From assembly GCA_944470555.2 (NCBI GenBank), contig OX104132.1, positions 19,539,755 to 19,603,754 of the forward strand: a DNA stretch of 64,000 bases, written 5' to 3'. Made by a program: the position numbers and the translations under genes. Shown in pieces: positions 21,726 to 34,500 of the stretch. The notes under the pieces were generated by a model, which was given only the letters and a program-made list of their open reading frames with translations, made no database searches and was not told the DNA's origin. How positions within the stretch are numbered: position 1 is the first letter of the stretch; each line of letters begins with the position of its first letter. Origin of the DNA: Heterobilharzia americana. Taxonomy: Eukaryota; Platyhelminthes; Trematoda; Strigeidida; Schistosomatidae.

Positions 21726-24700
21726 TTTGAGGGTGAATGCTTGAACCACTTGAATAGAAGTTGAAGTTAATAAAAACTGGCATAAATAATTATACAGTCA
21801 GCTGAGTATGGAGAATGAAAACTGAGAATATGTGCGATCGACACAATAAAGTCATCCATTTCAACAGGTCTATCATGTTTTTGTGTAGTTCATTTATTCC
21901 TTCGGATAGTTTCGACTTCGAGAAAGAGCTATTCATAAGAAGATCAGTTCAGATGAATTGATTCATCGATCTAGACTATTTGTATGAGTTCCTTGAAAGT
22001 GGTATTTTAAAGTTGTCTTCTGCACTCTGTGATGTTGACTTTGAGGAAAACCGAACCATCACACCGTCTTCCTGAATTCATTTAACACAGCGAATTGTCA
22101 GTTTTGTTACATTGACACTGGTCATTGGTAACTGATATTTCGTAAATAAATAACTCGAATATACTAATGTGTTCCTCAAACTCTGTTCAACACAGCGTAT
22201 TGAGCACAGATAATTGGATGTTTGAAATAACAGTGACTGGGTTCACTAGTATTTCAGATCTCCATCATAATGTCACGACGATCAACTGATAACATATCAC
22301 GGTATTATACGTCAGCTATTACCCGATGGCCTGATATATTCTGATGCACAGTGTATTCCCTCCTCTCCTCCAACTGATTGAAGACTCAAATATTCCCACA
22401 ATCATGCATATCCTTGTTGGGTTAAGTCTTTCGATGAATTATCTTTCAAACTGTGGGACAGGTGTACTCTAAATCGTTCATCTCACACATGACAGCTGCC
22501 CAAGACATACATGCATTTCATGTGATCATCGAGAATTAGAATGAAATGTGCCTTTCCATTTGACAGCGTTTATGTCATGGATTATTGGAGATTGCAGAAT
22601 CTGCTGTCTTTTCAATGCAAATGAGTAGACATTTTCAACTCAGAATACCTGGAAGACATTTAATAAAAGAAGTAACGTTGATTCCACAAGGACTGAATAA
22701 GTAGATATTTGGTCAACACCAGTCCATTATCAGTTGATCAGTGAAGCTGAAACACACGGAAAACTGCGAAGCGTCATCAGCAATACACAAAATTCTACAC
22801 TTTCTGCTACGGGTACATTTCTAATGTTGGCAACGCCAAACGGAACACAGTATCATCCAGTTTAGTTGACAGCATCTACATAGTGATAACGTTTTGAGAA
22901 TAACACTCATGTGGCAAGTGATTGCATTGGGAGTAAATGTTTTCTAGGTTAACATGTCAGAAAATTGTCTTGTTCAGTGAGTCGAACTTCATTATTGATT
23001 TAAGCAAGGTATTGATCCAATATATCACCTCCAACTTCATGGAAGTCTATCAAAATCTATGATACATATCCCTTAGTGTACACACTAAGCTCCAAACTTC
23101 ATTCCTGGGATATCTTTCTCCCATGAATTTCCACATTAATCTTGAAAGCTGATTCTCTCTCTTCGCACTCAAGAACACTAACCTGTTTCCTTCTTCTCTT
23201 CAGTGTTCTCGTTTATGAACTTGATTGGATGCAAACTGAGCATGATTGCTCACACAGCGATGTGAAATTCATGTTCATGATTGTTTGCATGTTCCATCAA
23301 TACTCACCTTCACTGCATTAACACACTGCACTGGGTTGTTCAGTCATGAAATATCTCATAGAAGTCACTTGACCTGGTTACTTGTGACAGTCTCGTCCAT
23401 GACGCCATTTCATTTCAACTGCCACATTTTTCACTTTTACTTCAGAAAACTGAGTCACAATGTGTGTGAGACTTACTTGTGAGCATTTCAACTCAATGAG
23501 CTAATTGTCAGCGAACATATGCACATCAGTCTAAGAAGCTGCTGTTTGTTGTGTAACTAACTGACAAGTGTATGTGGAGGAGTGGTTGTAGAATACCGGG
23601 ATGGAATAGGTGATACACAGTGTGGCTAAACAGACAAGGTATTCGTCTCAGCGACATTCCGTTATTCTATGAACTGTTAAAAATCGAAGTGAGAGAAATA
23701 CATGTTTTAGGGTTGAAATTCATTATGCACTGAGATCAGCTGGAGGAAGAATGGAAGTCTGTGAGCACTGGAGATTTGTTTCGTCCTAGTATGGAACTGC
23801 TCAGTGTTGCGCACCTGGATGTCACCAGCAATCGAACCTATGAAATCTAGGTTTCGCGACCAGCAATTTCCTTGTCTGAAAAAATTATGATAGATATTTT
23901 ATGATAAATAATTATTTTTCTCATTGATGAAGCACATGCCGACAAAATTAGTATAGTTTCAGTTAGTATATTCAAAGTATGTAGCACTTTAAGTGTTATT
24001 ATTAGGAATGAACGTTTTGATTGTATTTAAATATTTTGATGTCCTCCTATCGATGTGAGTTTAAAGGTAAACATTCAAATTGATGGTTTCAAGTGTGTTA
24101 TTCTGTTTAGAATTTACTACGAAAATGGTGTTTTCATATGATACTTATTTGAGTTTGCCGACACGTTTTCTATGCAAACGTGAAGGTTATAGTCCAGAGT
24201 TGTAATGGCATTTGAATAGTTTGACTGATAACTGAAGGATGAGGATTTGAGGGGAAGCGTAATTTCCCTAAAGTCTCAGCAAGCTCTCCATTTGCATACA
24301 ATATCTTGCATCTAGGAACACAGACGTCGAGTGTTTACAGGATCACAGGATTAAAATTGTGCAACAGTTTATTTCACGAGATGTCGGATAATTATTAGAT
24401 GAAATAGTTAAGAGTCATGGGGAACATCAATTACAACTGGACTATAAATTTCAATTGGAAATCATGACAAGTAGTGAGTAACTATAGGATATTAGGTGTT
24501 AACTCCTAACACTTACTTGTTGTCGTTTACCCTATATGATGTTCCCTTCGTATCCTCATTTTATAACTTCATATACTTTATACTACTTAGTTTGTGCGAG
24601 TAGCCTAGTTCATGTTTCCTTATAAGGTTGCTGTTTTCACTGTTGACGCACTCATTGCAAGTGCTTTGACGGTGATCAACCCACAGATACCTCACTATTC

Positions 24701-25039
24701 GAGAACCGTGTTTCAGACAAATCCCGTGTTTTGGATGTTATGCGCGTAACTCGAGCGTTTGGTTTATTGTTGAGAGGTGGCTTGTTTGAATTGGTTCGGG
24801 ATTTCTTGGAAGTGAATTCACAATAGGTGAAATGAGAATGAGAAACATGAAAGTTATACGAATGTAAATCCAAGTGAGGGAGAGAGAGAGAGAGAGTGAA
24901 GAAACGAATGTTGAATCGGGTTGAAGGGAACAAGTTATATGAATCGTTATTTTCGTGAATTTTGTGAATTGCATGAATGTTGAAGGGGATGGAAGGAGAA
25001 AGCGAATGTTTGATTTGTTTTCTCAGACACAGATCAGGT
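21726..25039. other. Conserved non-coding leader segment of unit 1
   Basis: Very similar to 40,370-43,848 and 58,371-61,706. No gene is supported; the open frame starting near 23,246 is present in all three units but has no motif or splice context. An (AG)n run near 24,880 differs in length between units. Confidence 0.6.
23716..23875 (-). repeat. Single arm of the SINE-like fold-back family
   Basis: Read on the minus strand it has CTGAGCAGTTCCATACTAGG followed by ACGAAACAAATC and a CTGATCTCA-type tail, the body of the repeat that pairs head to head at 34,001-34,250 and 39,434-39,720. The same insertion sits at the homologous place in units 2 and 3, so it predates the duplication. Confidence 0.5.
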
Positions 25040-25059
25040 TTCATGAATATGGCGAATTC

Positions 25060-25440
25060 TTACTACTCGTTGCATTGAACTTGGTATCTTGAGGATTACT
25101 GAGAGAGACTTAATGTCAACAACATGATGCAGATCAGTTATGTGGGACTTCATAGAACTCGTAGTCTTCTTTATCTCTCCTTTTCCTGACCAAATTGGTA
25201 GATGTTGTTTCGCACATTGTGAAAAGATTCTCATATTTCGTCCTCATTGTCTGACTTCACAGGAACATCTGAATTTATGGATACACTTTGACATTGACAT
25301 ATGAGATATCTCAGCTCTCAGACATGGTGGTAAGGTGCATCTGTTGCTGAAGGTCAATCTCTGACTGGCTTGAGGGAAACGTTTGCTGTTTTGATGAATG
25401 TTGAAGTCATTTTGCAGTGATTTTGGCTGGATTATCATGC
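25060..25440 (-). pseudogene. PLE GIY-YIG endonuclease relic in unit 1
   Basis: On the minus strand KCIHKFRCSCEVRQ matches the cysteine-rich start of PLE endonuclease domains. A second frame continues with KQHLPIWSGKGEIKKTTSSM and HITDLHHVVDIKSLSVI, equivalent to the helical part with the QHLPKWL and SSI..H motifs. There is a stop between the two parts. The same relic is at 62,185-62,500, while unit 2 has other PLE sequence at this place. Confidence 0.55.
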
Positions 25441-25834
25441 TTAAGTGGAAGATTGGTGGATATCTTTCCGTTCTGCTTATCAGGTTCTTCTTAATGAGAT
25501 TTTCGGCACTTCAATTCTACCTGAAAGTGTCCATTGAATTTTGTGACTCTTTATCGATCGTAGAGCTGGATTAGATTCTTCGTGTCATTTCGAACATATG
25601 GTGAACCGAGTTCTTGTTTCATCATTGTGGAACAAAACTATAATTCAGTGTATGTCTCTCACTGCAAGACGGTTTGTAGTAAACACTTCTGATAGCCTCT
25701 CCTCCGTTTGACCTAGTTTGCGGAACATATAAGAGAGGAATTTTACTCGAATTTTCCACATCATGTGAGAGTGTGCAGGGAGGTGCTTTCACAAAAGGCT
25801 GTTGAATGCATAGTTTCGTGTTTTGGTCATGTAT

Positions 25835-26812
25835 GGCTATCGAAGAGGAGAAGGAAAGGAAACAATGAGCCGACCGTTTCGAAAATCTCCTGAATTGACC
25901 ACCACCTGCAAGTCGTCCAGAAATATCGCCAGCAGCCACAGAATTACTATTGAAGATAAGGCGTGCAACAAATCGAGACATGAAGTCCTTAAAGCCATAA
26001 AGTTAATCGAATTGAGGAAAGCGGTAGGACTAGATGAAATTCCGCCAGAAGACAGTTATGATGAAGATACACAACCACCACCACCATCAAAAACAGTAAC
26101 AAGCACCGATCAGCGTGAACGGGTGAAACGTAAAGGAAATAGTCTCTTTCACCTAACCACCTAACTAGACAGCATCGTTTCAACTACAGGCAACACAGAC
26201 ACAGATGAGGATGTCGAAGCCAGTATCGTGAAGACAGCAAGACAGGCTTTCACTAATCTGAAACCAGTGTGGAGATCTATTGCACTCAGCAAAAGAACAA
26301 CATCAGAATTATCAACACCAATTCAGTCAATTCAGTGCCTCTATGTGATGGCTGAGAGACTTGGTGCAATTCGGAAAGCATATCCAACAAACTACAGACA
26401 TTCATCAATAGCTGTGTATGCGCGATACTCTTGATCAGATGGATGGCCATAATGATAAGGATATGCAACAAGTACCTCTGGCGGGGAAGCGAACCAACCA
26501 AGAACCTGTTGCCCAAAATATTTGCTGAAGGAAGTGGAGATGGATTGGGTGTGCACTGAAAGACCATTCGGGGACATCATGTATCAGGCCAGACCGTCGA
26601 GTGGGATGCAAATGGGAAACGACGAGTTGGGTGTCTGAGGCGAGAATGACAGGAAAGAGATCATGTGAGGAAGAAATGAAAGCATGTGGGCAGTGGTGGA
26701 CGTAGGTTGAAAAGACTTCAGAGAAGAGAGTGAAATGGATATGTGGTAGTGGAGCCCTATGTTCCACTAGGAACCCACAGAAAAGAAAGAAATAAAAATA
26801 AAATAATAATAG
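25835..26812 (+). mobile_element. RTE relic with internal deletion (unit 1)
   Basis: It starts in the pre-RT region (RKSPELTTTCKSSRN, corresponding to RPPPALRPE-type residues of the fuller copy), jumps to the thumb region (ARQAFTNLKPVWRSIALS) and ends with GTTCCACTAGGAACCC and an A/T-rich tail. The catalytic RT part is missing. It is about 0.87 kb shorter than the copy at 46,873-48,716 and has the same deletion as the unit 3 copy. Confidence 0.7.
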
Positions 26813-26989
26813 TGGCTAATGCTGGTGCTATGTACAAGTGGTGGAAACGTAGATGATTGGAGTTGTTCGATTCAAATTAGTAGATTGCCTTGAAGGATGA
26901 GACTATAGGGGCTGAATTGTCTAGCTCCATTAAGTGTTCACATATGAACGAAGTTGATTCTCTCCACTTGACTTTGATCAACCAAATTC

Positions 26990-27720
26990 GGTAACCTTTA
27001 GTAATACGTTGTCTAATATAACCTATGGATTAAGCCAACGTCTCTTCTATTCACCATGATGTATAGGAAGTGCAACGTTGAACTCAACACTTCTACAGTG
27101 AATTTAGTAGACGAGTGATAATCATTGAATTGTTTGAGCAGTTTGTCCACTGGACATGTTTCATTGCATGTGAAATACAGAAGAACATCAAGCGATATCA
27201 TACGCTTACTCGTTATCTTGATTTCTTCGATGCAGCAGATAAAACGAAACGTGTTGAGAAGACAATATTTACACAGATTTAATTTCACATGTTCAAGAAT
27301 TCTAGTTGGCCACTTCGTCAGTGAGTGATAAGTTGAATTAAGCTTATGCAACGTGGGGCGGAGAGGAAGGATATATTTGTTCACCTTTGGCAGTCCATAT
27401 AAACGGAGTAGGGTTGAACCGAATGGTCTAATTTATTCATGCATATGTGAGTTGATTCTCGATTATTCTCTTGATATCTCACCCTCAGTGTCTTCACTCC
27501 TATCTCTTTGGTTTCTGGATATTGGAAGTTCATTTTCATCGTAAAGGATTATGCATATTTTATTATCATAATGCGTCCGATGCAAAATAACGATTCGCGA
27601 TACTTTGTCGATCCACGATAACAGTTGAAAACCAGGAGTGAGTATAAATAATGCAGTGAATTTGTTTACTAGTGGTTGAATTTCATCAGACAGCTAGCTG
27701 ATGAAACAGAGTTTCAAATT
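26990..27720 (-). pseudogene. PLE reverse transcriptase relic (unit 1)
   Basis: On the minus strand the PLE RT block GLPKVNKYILPLRP is followed by STYHSLTKWPTRILEHVK and then ITSKRMISLDV, the start of RT motif A. After that the frame is cut by a deletion of about 0.3 kb relative to unit 2. Near 27,681-27,706 a small perfect hairpin with stem TTTCATCAG is shared with unit 2. Confidence 0.65.
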
Positions 27721-28933
27721 TTTGTAATTCCTTTAAAATCTTTGTAAGTATCGAGGTGTTTGTGAAATGATTCCTTCAAAATGCAGATATAAGTGATTCT
27801 TGAATAATGTTTCAATGAAATAAGACGGGAAACCTGGAGTCATGTGATTTATCAATGAAATGCGTGTTTTATTTGAACAAGACAAGGAAGGATAAATTAT
27901 TGGAAGCAGGGTGAGAGAGTCAATCCAGACTGTGAAAATATGAAAAGTCAATGAAAAGTGGGATAACCTTTGGTGATATATTTTGGTTAGTTACTGTTAT
28001 AAATGAAATCTGAATGACTGATGTTGACACATTAGAGGCATGAAGTGATATTATGACAAGCAATGTTGGAGTAAGTGGTCAGAAACACTTGAAATAGACG
28101 ATGTGTTTCCATGTCGGAGACTGTCGTATAGTAAAATCTTGTAGGTATGAAACTGAATAAACAGTAGTACTTCGTCTAAAATGTTTGGTCTGGGAAGATG
28201 AATTACTATCACGGTAATATATATGAGAATACATGAAAGCAGACATCTACCCAACTGAGACAACACAGGTGAATGTATTCCTTGCAAAAATGTTGCAACC
28301 AACGATGGAAGAGGTTGACAACTCAGGATATCTTACCCCTCAAGTTTTTCAATGTAAGCACCTATTGGAGGTGATATGACAGTGTAATGAACTGTAATTT
28401 GGTGTCAGATAGTGGACATCAATTGGAAGCTGCGCTGGAGGACCTAGTCTCCTTGGTTATTCCCACTCACCAGTGGAAGTGGTGTTCACTCGGTGATTAC
28501 ATTACAGTCACTCGGTGCTGAAAACAGAGATTTAATCACCAGGCTATTTAGTCTAAAGCTGGGTTTCTGCAAAACCGAATTATGTATTAGAATTGGTTGT
28601 TGTTACTGTCTAGCCGCGTAATGACTAGCACTGATCAGATTCTGTTGATAAAACACAGTCGACAATTTGTACAGGTTTTATTCTCTGAGTGAGCGATTTC
28701 CACGAGGTGGTGAAACATCGAAAACTTATATTTTCGAATTAATTGGGATTTTACAAATATTATTTCATTTATAATCCATTTGCACAATGTTCAACTTATC
28801 CAACTCGATCAGGTCAAAATTTTGATCATGAAGATTATAAAGTAGTGAGAATAGTTATATGTTCAGGTTGATTCTTATGAACGAGGAGTAATATTTGGTG
28901 ATTCGTGAATAAGCAGACAAAGAGGACAGAACG

Positions 28934-29251
28934 TTGTCACTGGAAACGGGAGTTATAGTCCACCTGAAAAGCCTAACAAACGAAGACTTGATCGAAAACA
29001 CTACTTGTAGTGACGTGAAATCTAGAAGTTTGCATTCACGTTTCACGTGTAATCGGCCGAAAACTGGCGAGACGGGTACTCTACTGAGACCCAGGTTATC
29101 AGTGGTGAACTACTTGTGTCACTGGTTGACCGTATGGCTAGCAGATTTGTTCAAATCTATTGACGAAATGCTAGCTGTACATGGTTTTGAGAATCACCTT
29201 CAGTTGACGGAACAAGTGAGAGGAATTGAATATATGAAGGGCTTTCACTGA
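28934..29251 (+). other. Candidate coding exon A in the unit-1 block
   Basis: A 105-codon open frame with varied, protein-like composition (for example LRPRLSVVNYLCHWLTVWLA then DLFKSIDEMLAVHGFENHL). A donor-like CAA|GTGAGAGG follows the last of these. No family was recognised and the acceptor is uncertain. It could be an exon of a gene private to unit 1, an old transposon frame, or chance. Confidence 0.25.
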
Positions 29252-29739
29252 AGTCTTTGGTATTTCTTCTTTACTCGTCAACATTTTAGTTTATATAACT
29301 GTTGAGATTGTTTGTCGACGATCTTAAGCGCTTTCTCGACCCAGAGAAGTCATCAGATAACTTTGGGTTTAGCAGCAAATTATACTGAATCCTGTCAGTT
29401 CACGATATGAATATGTTTTTTAATTGAGTGAGTGAATTCAAATTTATCACTCGTTTTGAATTGTTTTACTACAGCACAGTAAACATGTGTTCGTTATCAT
29501 TTCTATATGTTCTCAGATCCAAATTTACAGTTTGCTCAGGCTGCATCAGGTGGTCAGATGTAAGTCATCGGGATAGAATACTGTGATGCTGACTGTGTTG
29601 ACTCGTCGCATAGCGGAGTATCTCACAATTCAGATCAACTACACCTAGATTACTTTGGCTCAAACTGAACACAAGATCTCAGGCTGTCACCTTACCAACC
29701 TAAGAAACTGAGGATTGTGGGAAATAGACCGGAAACAGT

Positions 29740-30114
29740 GTGACAGAACTGCTTGCTCAAAGAGGCTTGAGCGAATTTAGTTTCTCGAGGTTGGCAAATC
29801 TGTTTATCCAATTGACTGCTAACAGTCCCTCTGCAGCGCTTAAATCCACACAACTTGTTGGTATGAACTTAAAACATTTCTGCAAATTCAGTGAGGTACA
29901 ATATTGGAATTTCATGCTTAAGGCTATGGGAAGTGATTTTGAAATTACTTATCGACCTACACTTTTAGACCGGGAGGAGAAGATTCATCAAATACCTTTC
30001 GTCAAAGTGTCAGCAAATCATTTCTCTCATTTCAAGCTGCAATTCAGTTACTTCGGACTACGCCATAGCACAGATACAGCGAAAGATACAGCGTTCCGTA
30101 ATAATTTGTCATGA
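29740..30114 (+). other. Candidate coding exon B in the unit-1 block
   Basis: A 124-codon open frame ending in TGA, the longest simple frame in the block. It has a mixed composition (FSFSRLANLFIQLTANSPS; SDFEITYRPTLLDREEKIHQ). An acceptor-like GGAAACAG lies just upstream of its first codons. It has no membrane segment or motif I recognise and no counterpart in unit 2. Coding status is unproven. Confidence 0.3.
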
Positions 30115-31550
30115 GCTAGCGAAACGTTACTAGTCAATGAAAATACAACATTGTACTATGAAACTCTGTTTCAAGGTGGAGGTGTTACAGTGTGTAGAAA
30201 GATTGACAAAGTCGAATATGCCTAAAGCCTCTATCAAGCAATCGCTATGTGAAACAATCTACCTACCACTATTGCTGAGTCTGTGAAGCCAATAAATTGT
30301 CGGTCTGTAAAGGTTCAATCATTTTCAGAATCGCATTGGATAGATGCAGATGCTTGACTTTGTTATGATTTAACCAGGCCATAAGTATATGATGAGGAGT
30401 GTTCGAATGAAAATGATTTTGACTTTTAATAAACCAAACTATTTGAAGTGTACATGGAATCAGTTAACTAAGTAGCTGTGTTTTTATGAATAATACGGAT
30501 ATTTCTATTCGGTTTGAGGTATGTGTAAATGTAGAAGAGTTTTGAAATACTTACAATGGTATGTATACAGAGAATGTGTTTGGAGATCACAGATGCCTTT
30601 ACTACTCAAGTAAAATATTTGTAGAAATGAGTAGTGTTTTAATTTTGTCAACCGAATGTAAAAGTCAGATGAAACATTTATGTGAATTACAATCATTGAT
30701 AATTCTGAACAAAATCTTGTCACCTACCTGAAAGTCTGATTCTCCCAGGAATCCCCAACGCATAATAAATTATTACATTCATTCAAATTATTCTCACCTT
30801 GAACACCTTGAACGTTATATCACATAGAAGTAAGAAGAGATGTGAATAAACTCAGTGTTCATAGAGTCAGTGTTTTGATTGTCATACTCTTAGAGTCTAA
30901 ACTACACATTATGTCTGATTGGATGCATACGTGCTTCTCAATGAACAATGAACCAACAAACTTGTCAAAGTGGAAGTAGAACCGTTGTCAAAAAACTCGC
31001 TAAAAGTTGTTTATTCTCACCATAGTTTGAATAACTTCTGTGTTTATTCATAACATAGTTCAAACATTGTCATTTCAATGGAAAATACTATTTCTGTGGA
31101 AACGTACATGTCGAAGCTAACTCTAACGTCAGTGTATGCTATGAAAATGATCATATCAGGTGATTGTGGTTGTTGATGCACTTTGCGATAATATTTTTAG
31201 TTTAATTTTCAATAACTCCAGAATTGGAGTTATCCAGACCTACACAACTGATTGTCTGAACTATGAAAGTTACAAGACATATGAATGAATAGAAGTGACA
31301 TACAGTGGGCAGTGTTTACTTTATTTGACTGGCTGAAATCAGATTGATTCTGACTCGTCTAATTCACTCATTCCGTGTGTGCATGTTTCGAGTGATGAGT
31401 GTTTCAGGTTAAAAAGGAATCTGAAAGTAAAGTCTTCAAAGTAATAAATTGTTATTGTGATATTGTGCTGTAAAATATTCTTAAGTTATAAAGAGGAGTT
31501 TATTGGTTAGGTGTGTGAATATTTGCTCCATTGAACTGTCTAATTTACAG

Positions 31551-34500
31551 AGTGATTCAGCAACTGGTGTCAAACGCACTACTGGAATTCATCGTAAAAA
31601 TCTTTCATCCGTATTGATGAAGAAATCGTTAGTTGCTGCATTGTTACCCACTTCTTCTAACACAATCTCAAGTGAATTTGTTGCTGAGAAGTAACACGTT
31701 TTCTCATTATATTTCAAAGTAACTCATTTTTACTCAGAAGTGGAAATTCCACTTGGCCGTTGATTGTCTTATCGACAGTTTGTATGTGAGTTGTTTTCAG
31801 CATACTGATTTTCCTGTGACATTGTAAGTCATGGTGTGTCTGAGTTATTGATTAAACTGGCATAGTTCATAGGTGCATGTGAATAAACAGGACAACTACA
31901 TGACTTGTACTTATTTGGAACGGTAAGTAAAAGAGGACGCCCTCAAACGATCTTCATGCATACTATATCAGATAATTGTGAATGTGATGAACAGGAGTCG
32001 ATTGCAATCTGCCTGAGTAGTTTCTTAATCGCATGCAATAGTATTTTTCCATAGAGACTTATGATATGTTTTTCAAGCACAATAATTTGAGGCCATGAAA
32101 TCATAGATAGTACGTGCACAGACTCTTTTTGATATAAATATGATGACATTTGAAGATTAGCCTTTCATGTTCTGTCTGTATGTTGTGTAAATGAGACCTG
32201 TTTACGATACTTATCATCCATTCGTATTTGATAGGGAGATTCTTATTTTGACTTCCTTTATCTTTTCTTCCATCAGATTGTGTGCCGGTATTTTGTACTA
32301 CATTTTACTGCTGAGTGTGACTGTCCGCTCAAGATACCCAACAAACTACATTTTGATGGGAATAGTGGTAGGTTAATGTTTGACTAGCCAGTTATCTGTG
32401 TCACAAAGGGGATCAGACAGTTGATTGAGTTGAGCAAATTTTAATGTGTTCTTTTCTCACATATATTCATGAAACAAGCTCTGAGTCATCCAGAAATGTG
32501 TCACTCATTTACGAATGTTAGCTTCCTCATTTAATGATTGCATGCAATCAGTAATATTCGGAGTTATTTTATTTCTTGTGATGGATAAATCGTATTCGGT
32601 ATCATGAATTCATTGAGTGCCGACAAATATCAGGCACACAGACTATGATTTCGATGAGATTATCCTTACACACTTTGTCGTTGTTCTCAGAAATGAATTT
32701 TCAGAATGTAGAATCTCGGTCACATTAGTTCATGCCTAAAAGTGATTGAATTGTGTGGACATTTTTGACACTGTATTGATGAACAAATATCCACTGAAGG
32801 AGTGATGCATTTCAACGGTGGGTCTATTGAATATTTGACAGACATTTCAGACTAGAGCAAGACATCCGCTTAACTAACAATCACATTATTACACAATTTC
32901 AACAATGTGTTGTTTTCGTCGAATATTTTTGAATCTGTGGGTGACATTCTTTGAAACTCTCAGTGATCTACCACAAATAAATTTTCTCATCTTTCGACTG
33001 ACTAAAGCCTCTTGTTACACAGACTGAATCACTTCGAAAATGTAGGCTACTTTAAGGCCACTCAAGCGAAGATCGAAATGACTCATTTAGTTTGCTCCAT
33101 TTTCTCTGGAAAGGCTGGTTTTCATAAGATAAACAAGTCTAATTGTACATTTCAATTGTTGTTAGATTGGCCTTCAAAGTCGACGAGAAAGCCAAATGTT
33201 GAAGTTGGAAAGAGTCGGAGAAATGCAATTCCATTCTGATAATTTTTTCAATAGTTGTTTGGTTCATTCTATATTTATCATATTTATATTATGATGCTTG
33301 CTTTATTCAGCACTGTTTGTATGCGTAGTTTCACCATTGTTTGTCATATCTTTTGTTGTTCATAGGCCATTCTAACTACTGTGGGTGTCATTCTTGCATA
33401 CCCTAAGTACGACATAGTATTTGCACTAACTTGCTTCGGTTTGACAGCTGTGCTTTCATTGTTAGTGATGACATTAGGCTTCAATATGATGATGTTGACT
33501 AGATCAGGATTAATTCTATTTATTTCATTGGAAGTTGTTCTTACATTGTCTGGAGTCATCCTGATTTCTATCGGCATACTGAAAAAATTTACTGGCCAGC
33601 TTGGTTATGTCATGGAAGGATTGTTCAGGGGAGGAAATATATTCTTCATAATGCTTCATGACAAAAATATTGACTGGAATTCATCTGAGGAGATGTCTTC
33701 TGCAGACGTGAGTTATAGTTGTGTATCAATAAAGCGTCATAATAAATGTTTATCTACCGGAAGACTTATCTACATACTGAACAGTAGAGTAATGTGAAAT
33801 TGTAATTTCACGTATACGTTTTATTCATGTGGGAAATAAACAAACTGATGATTCAGTATTTTGATAGAGAGTATTTCAGATACTTGTGCCACCCTTTGAA
33901 ATATTAACCACTTGCATATTTTGCATTTGAAATGGTGGTTCTGGTCGAAGAACTGTGTGCAGTATAATTGACCATTTGTTGGAGTTTGATAAACCCCATT
34001 AATCACCATGGACTGGCATCAGTTGAGGGAACATTGGGGACATGGGAACACTGGACAGATGTTCCATCCTAGTATGGGACTTCTTGACATTGCGCATGCA
34101 TGACGGCTCTAGAGACTGAACTGAGGGTGATGGATGCACACTGCTGATTCTGAGTAGTGCCGAACTCGGACGAAGCGGCTGTCCAGTGTTCCTATGTTCC
34201 CCATGTTCCTCACAATGATGACAGTTCTTGATGAATACCAACTAGAAATCAATCCATAAATCCCCACCAACACTCAAATCGAAACATTAGTAAGCTAGAA
34301 TAGGTAGTAAAAATAAAATTATCGTAATGAGTAAACTGTGTATCAAGGGAAACAGGAAATCTTCTACACATCTGACGTGACAGTGATCAAGATAGTACAT
34401 AAGGGGAAGGTTGTGAATCATTGGTTGTTTTTATTCAATATTCATTTAGGACAACTTTTCCATGACCCGTTATGCAGAAACTACAAAATCCATTCGTGAA

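Larger units (their letters stand above)
27773..31160. other. Unit-1-specific block
   Basis: In unit 2 the matching interval (49,984-51,003) is only 1.0 kb and unrelated, so this 3.4 kb was inserted in unit 1 or lost and replaced in unit 2. It contains two protein-like open frames, described separately. Otherwise it shows no repeat I recognise. Confidence 0.6.

Noticed and set aside
24676..25044. 122-codon minus-strand frame repeated in all three units
   Set aside because: Conserved only because the units are young duplicates. It includes a low-complexity serine-leucine run from the (AG)n repeat, which changes length between units and shifts the frame in unit 3.
31503..31694. Open frame read as a stand-alone 63-residue protein
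   Set aside because: It runs through an acceptor at 31,550 and a donor at 31,690. The splice phase and the conserved second copy fit better with it being an exon of the membrane-protein gene.
33381..33797. Reading the 138-codon frame as a single-exon gene
   Set aside because: The frame continues past GCAGAC|GTGAGT into sequence identical between copies, as introns are. An AG acceptor precedes it at 33,365 and a matching phase-0 exon follows at 34,881.
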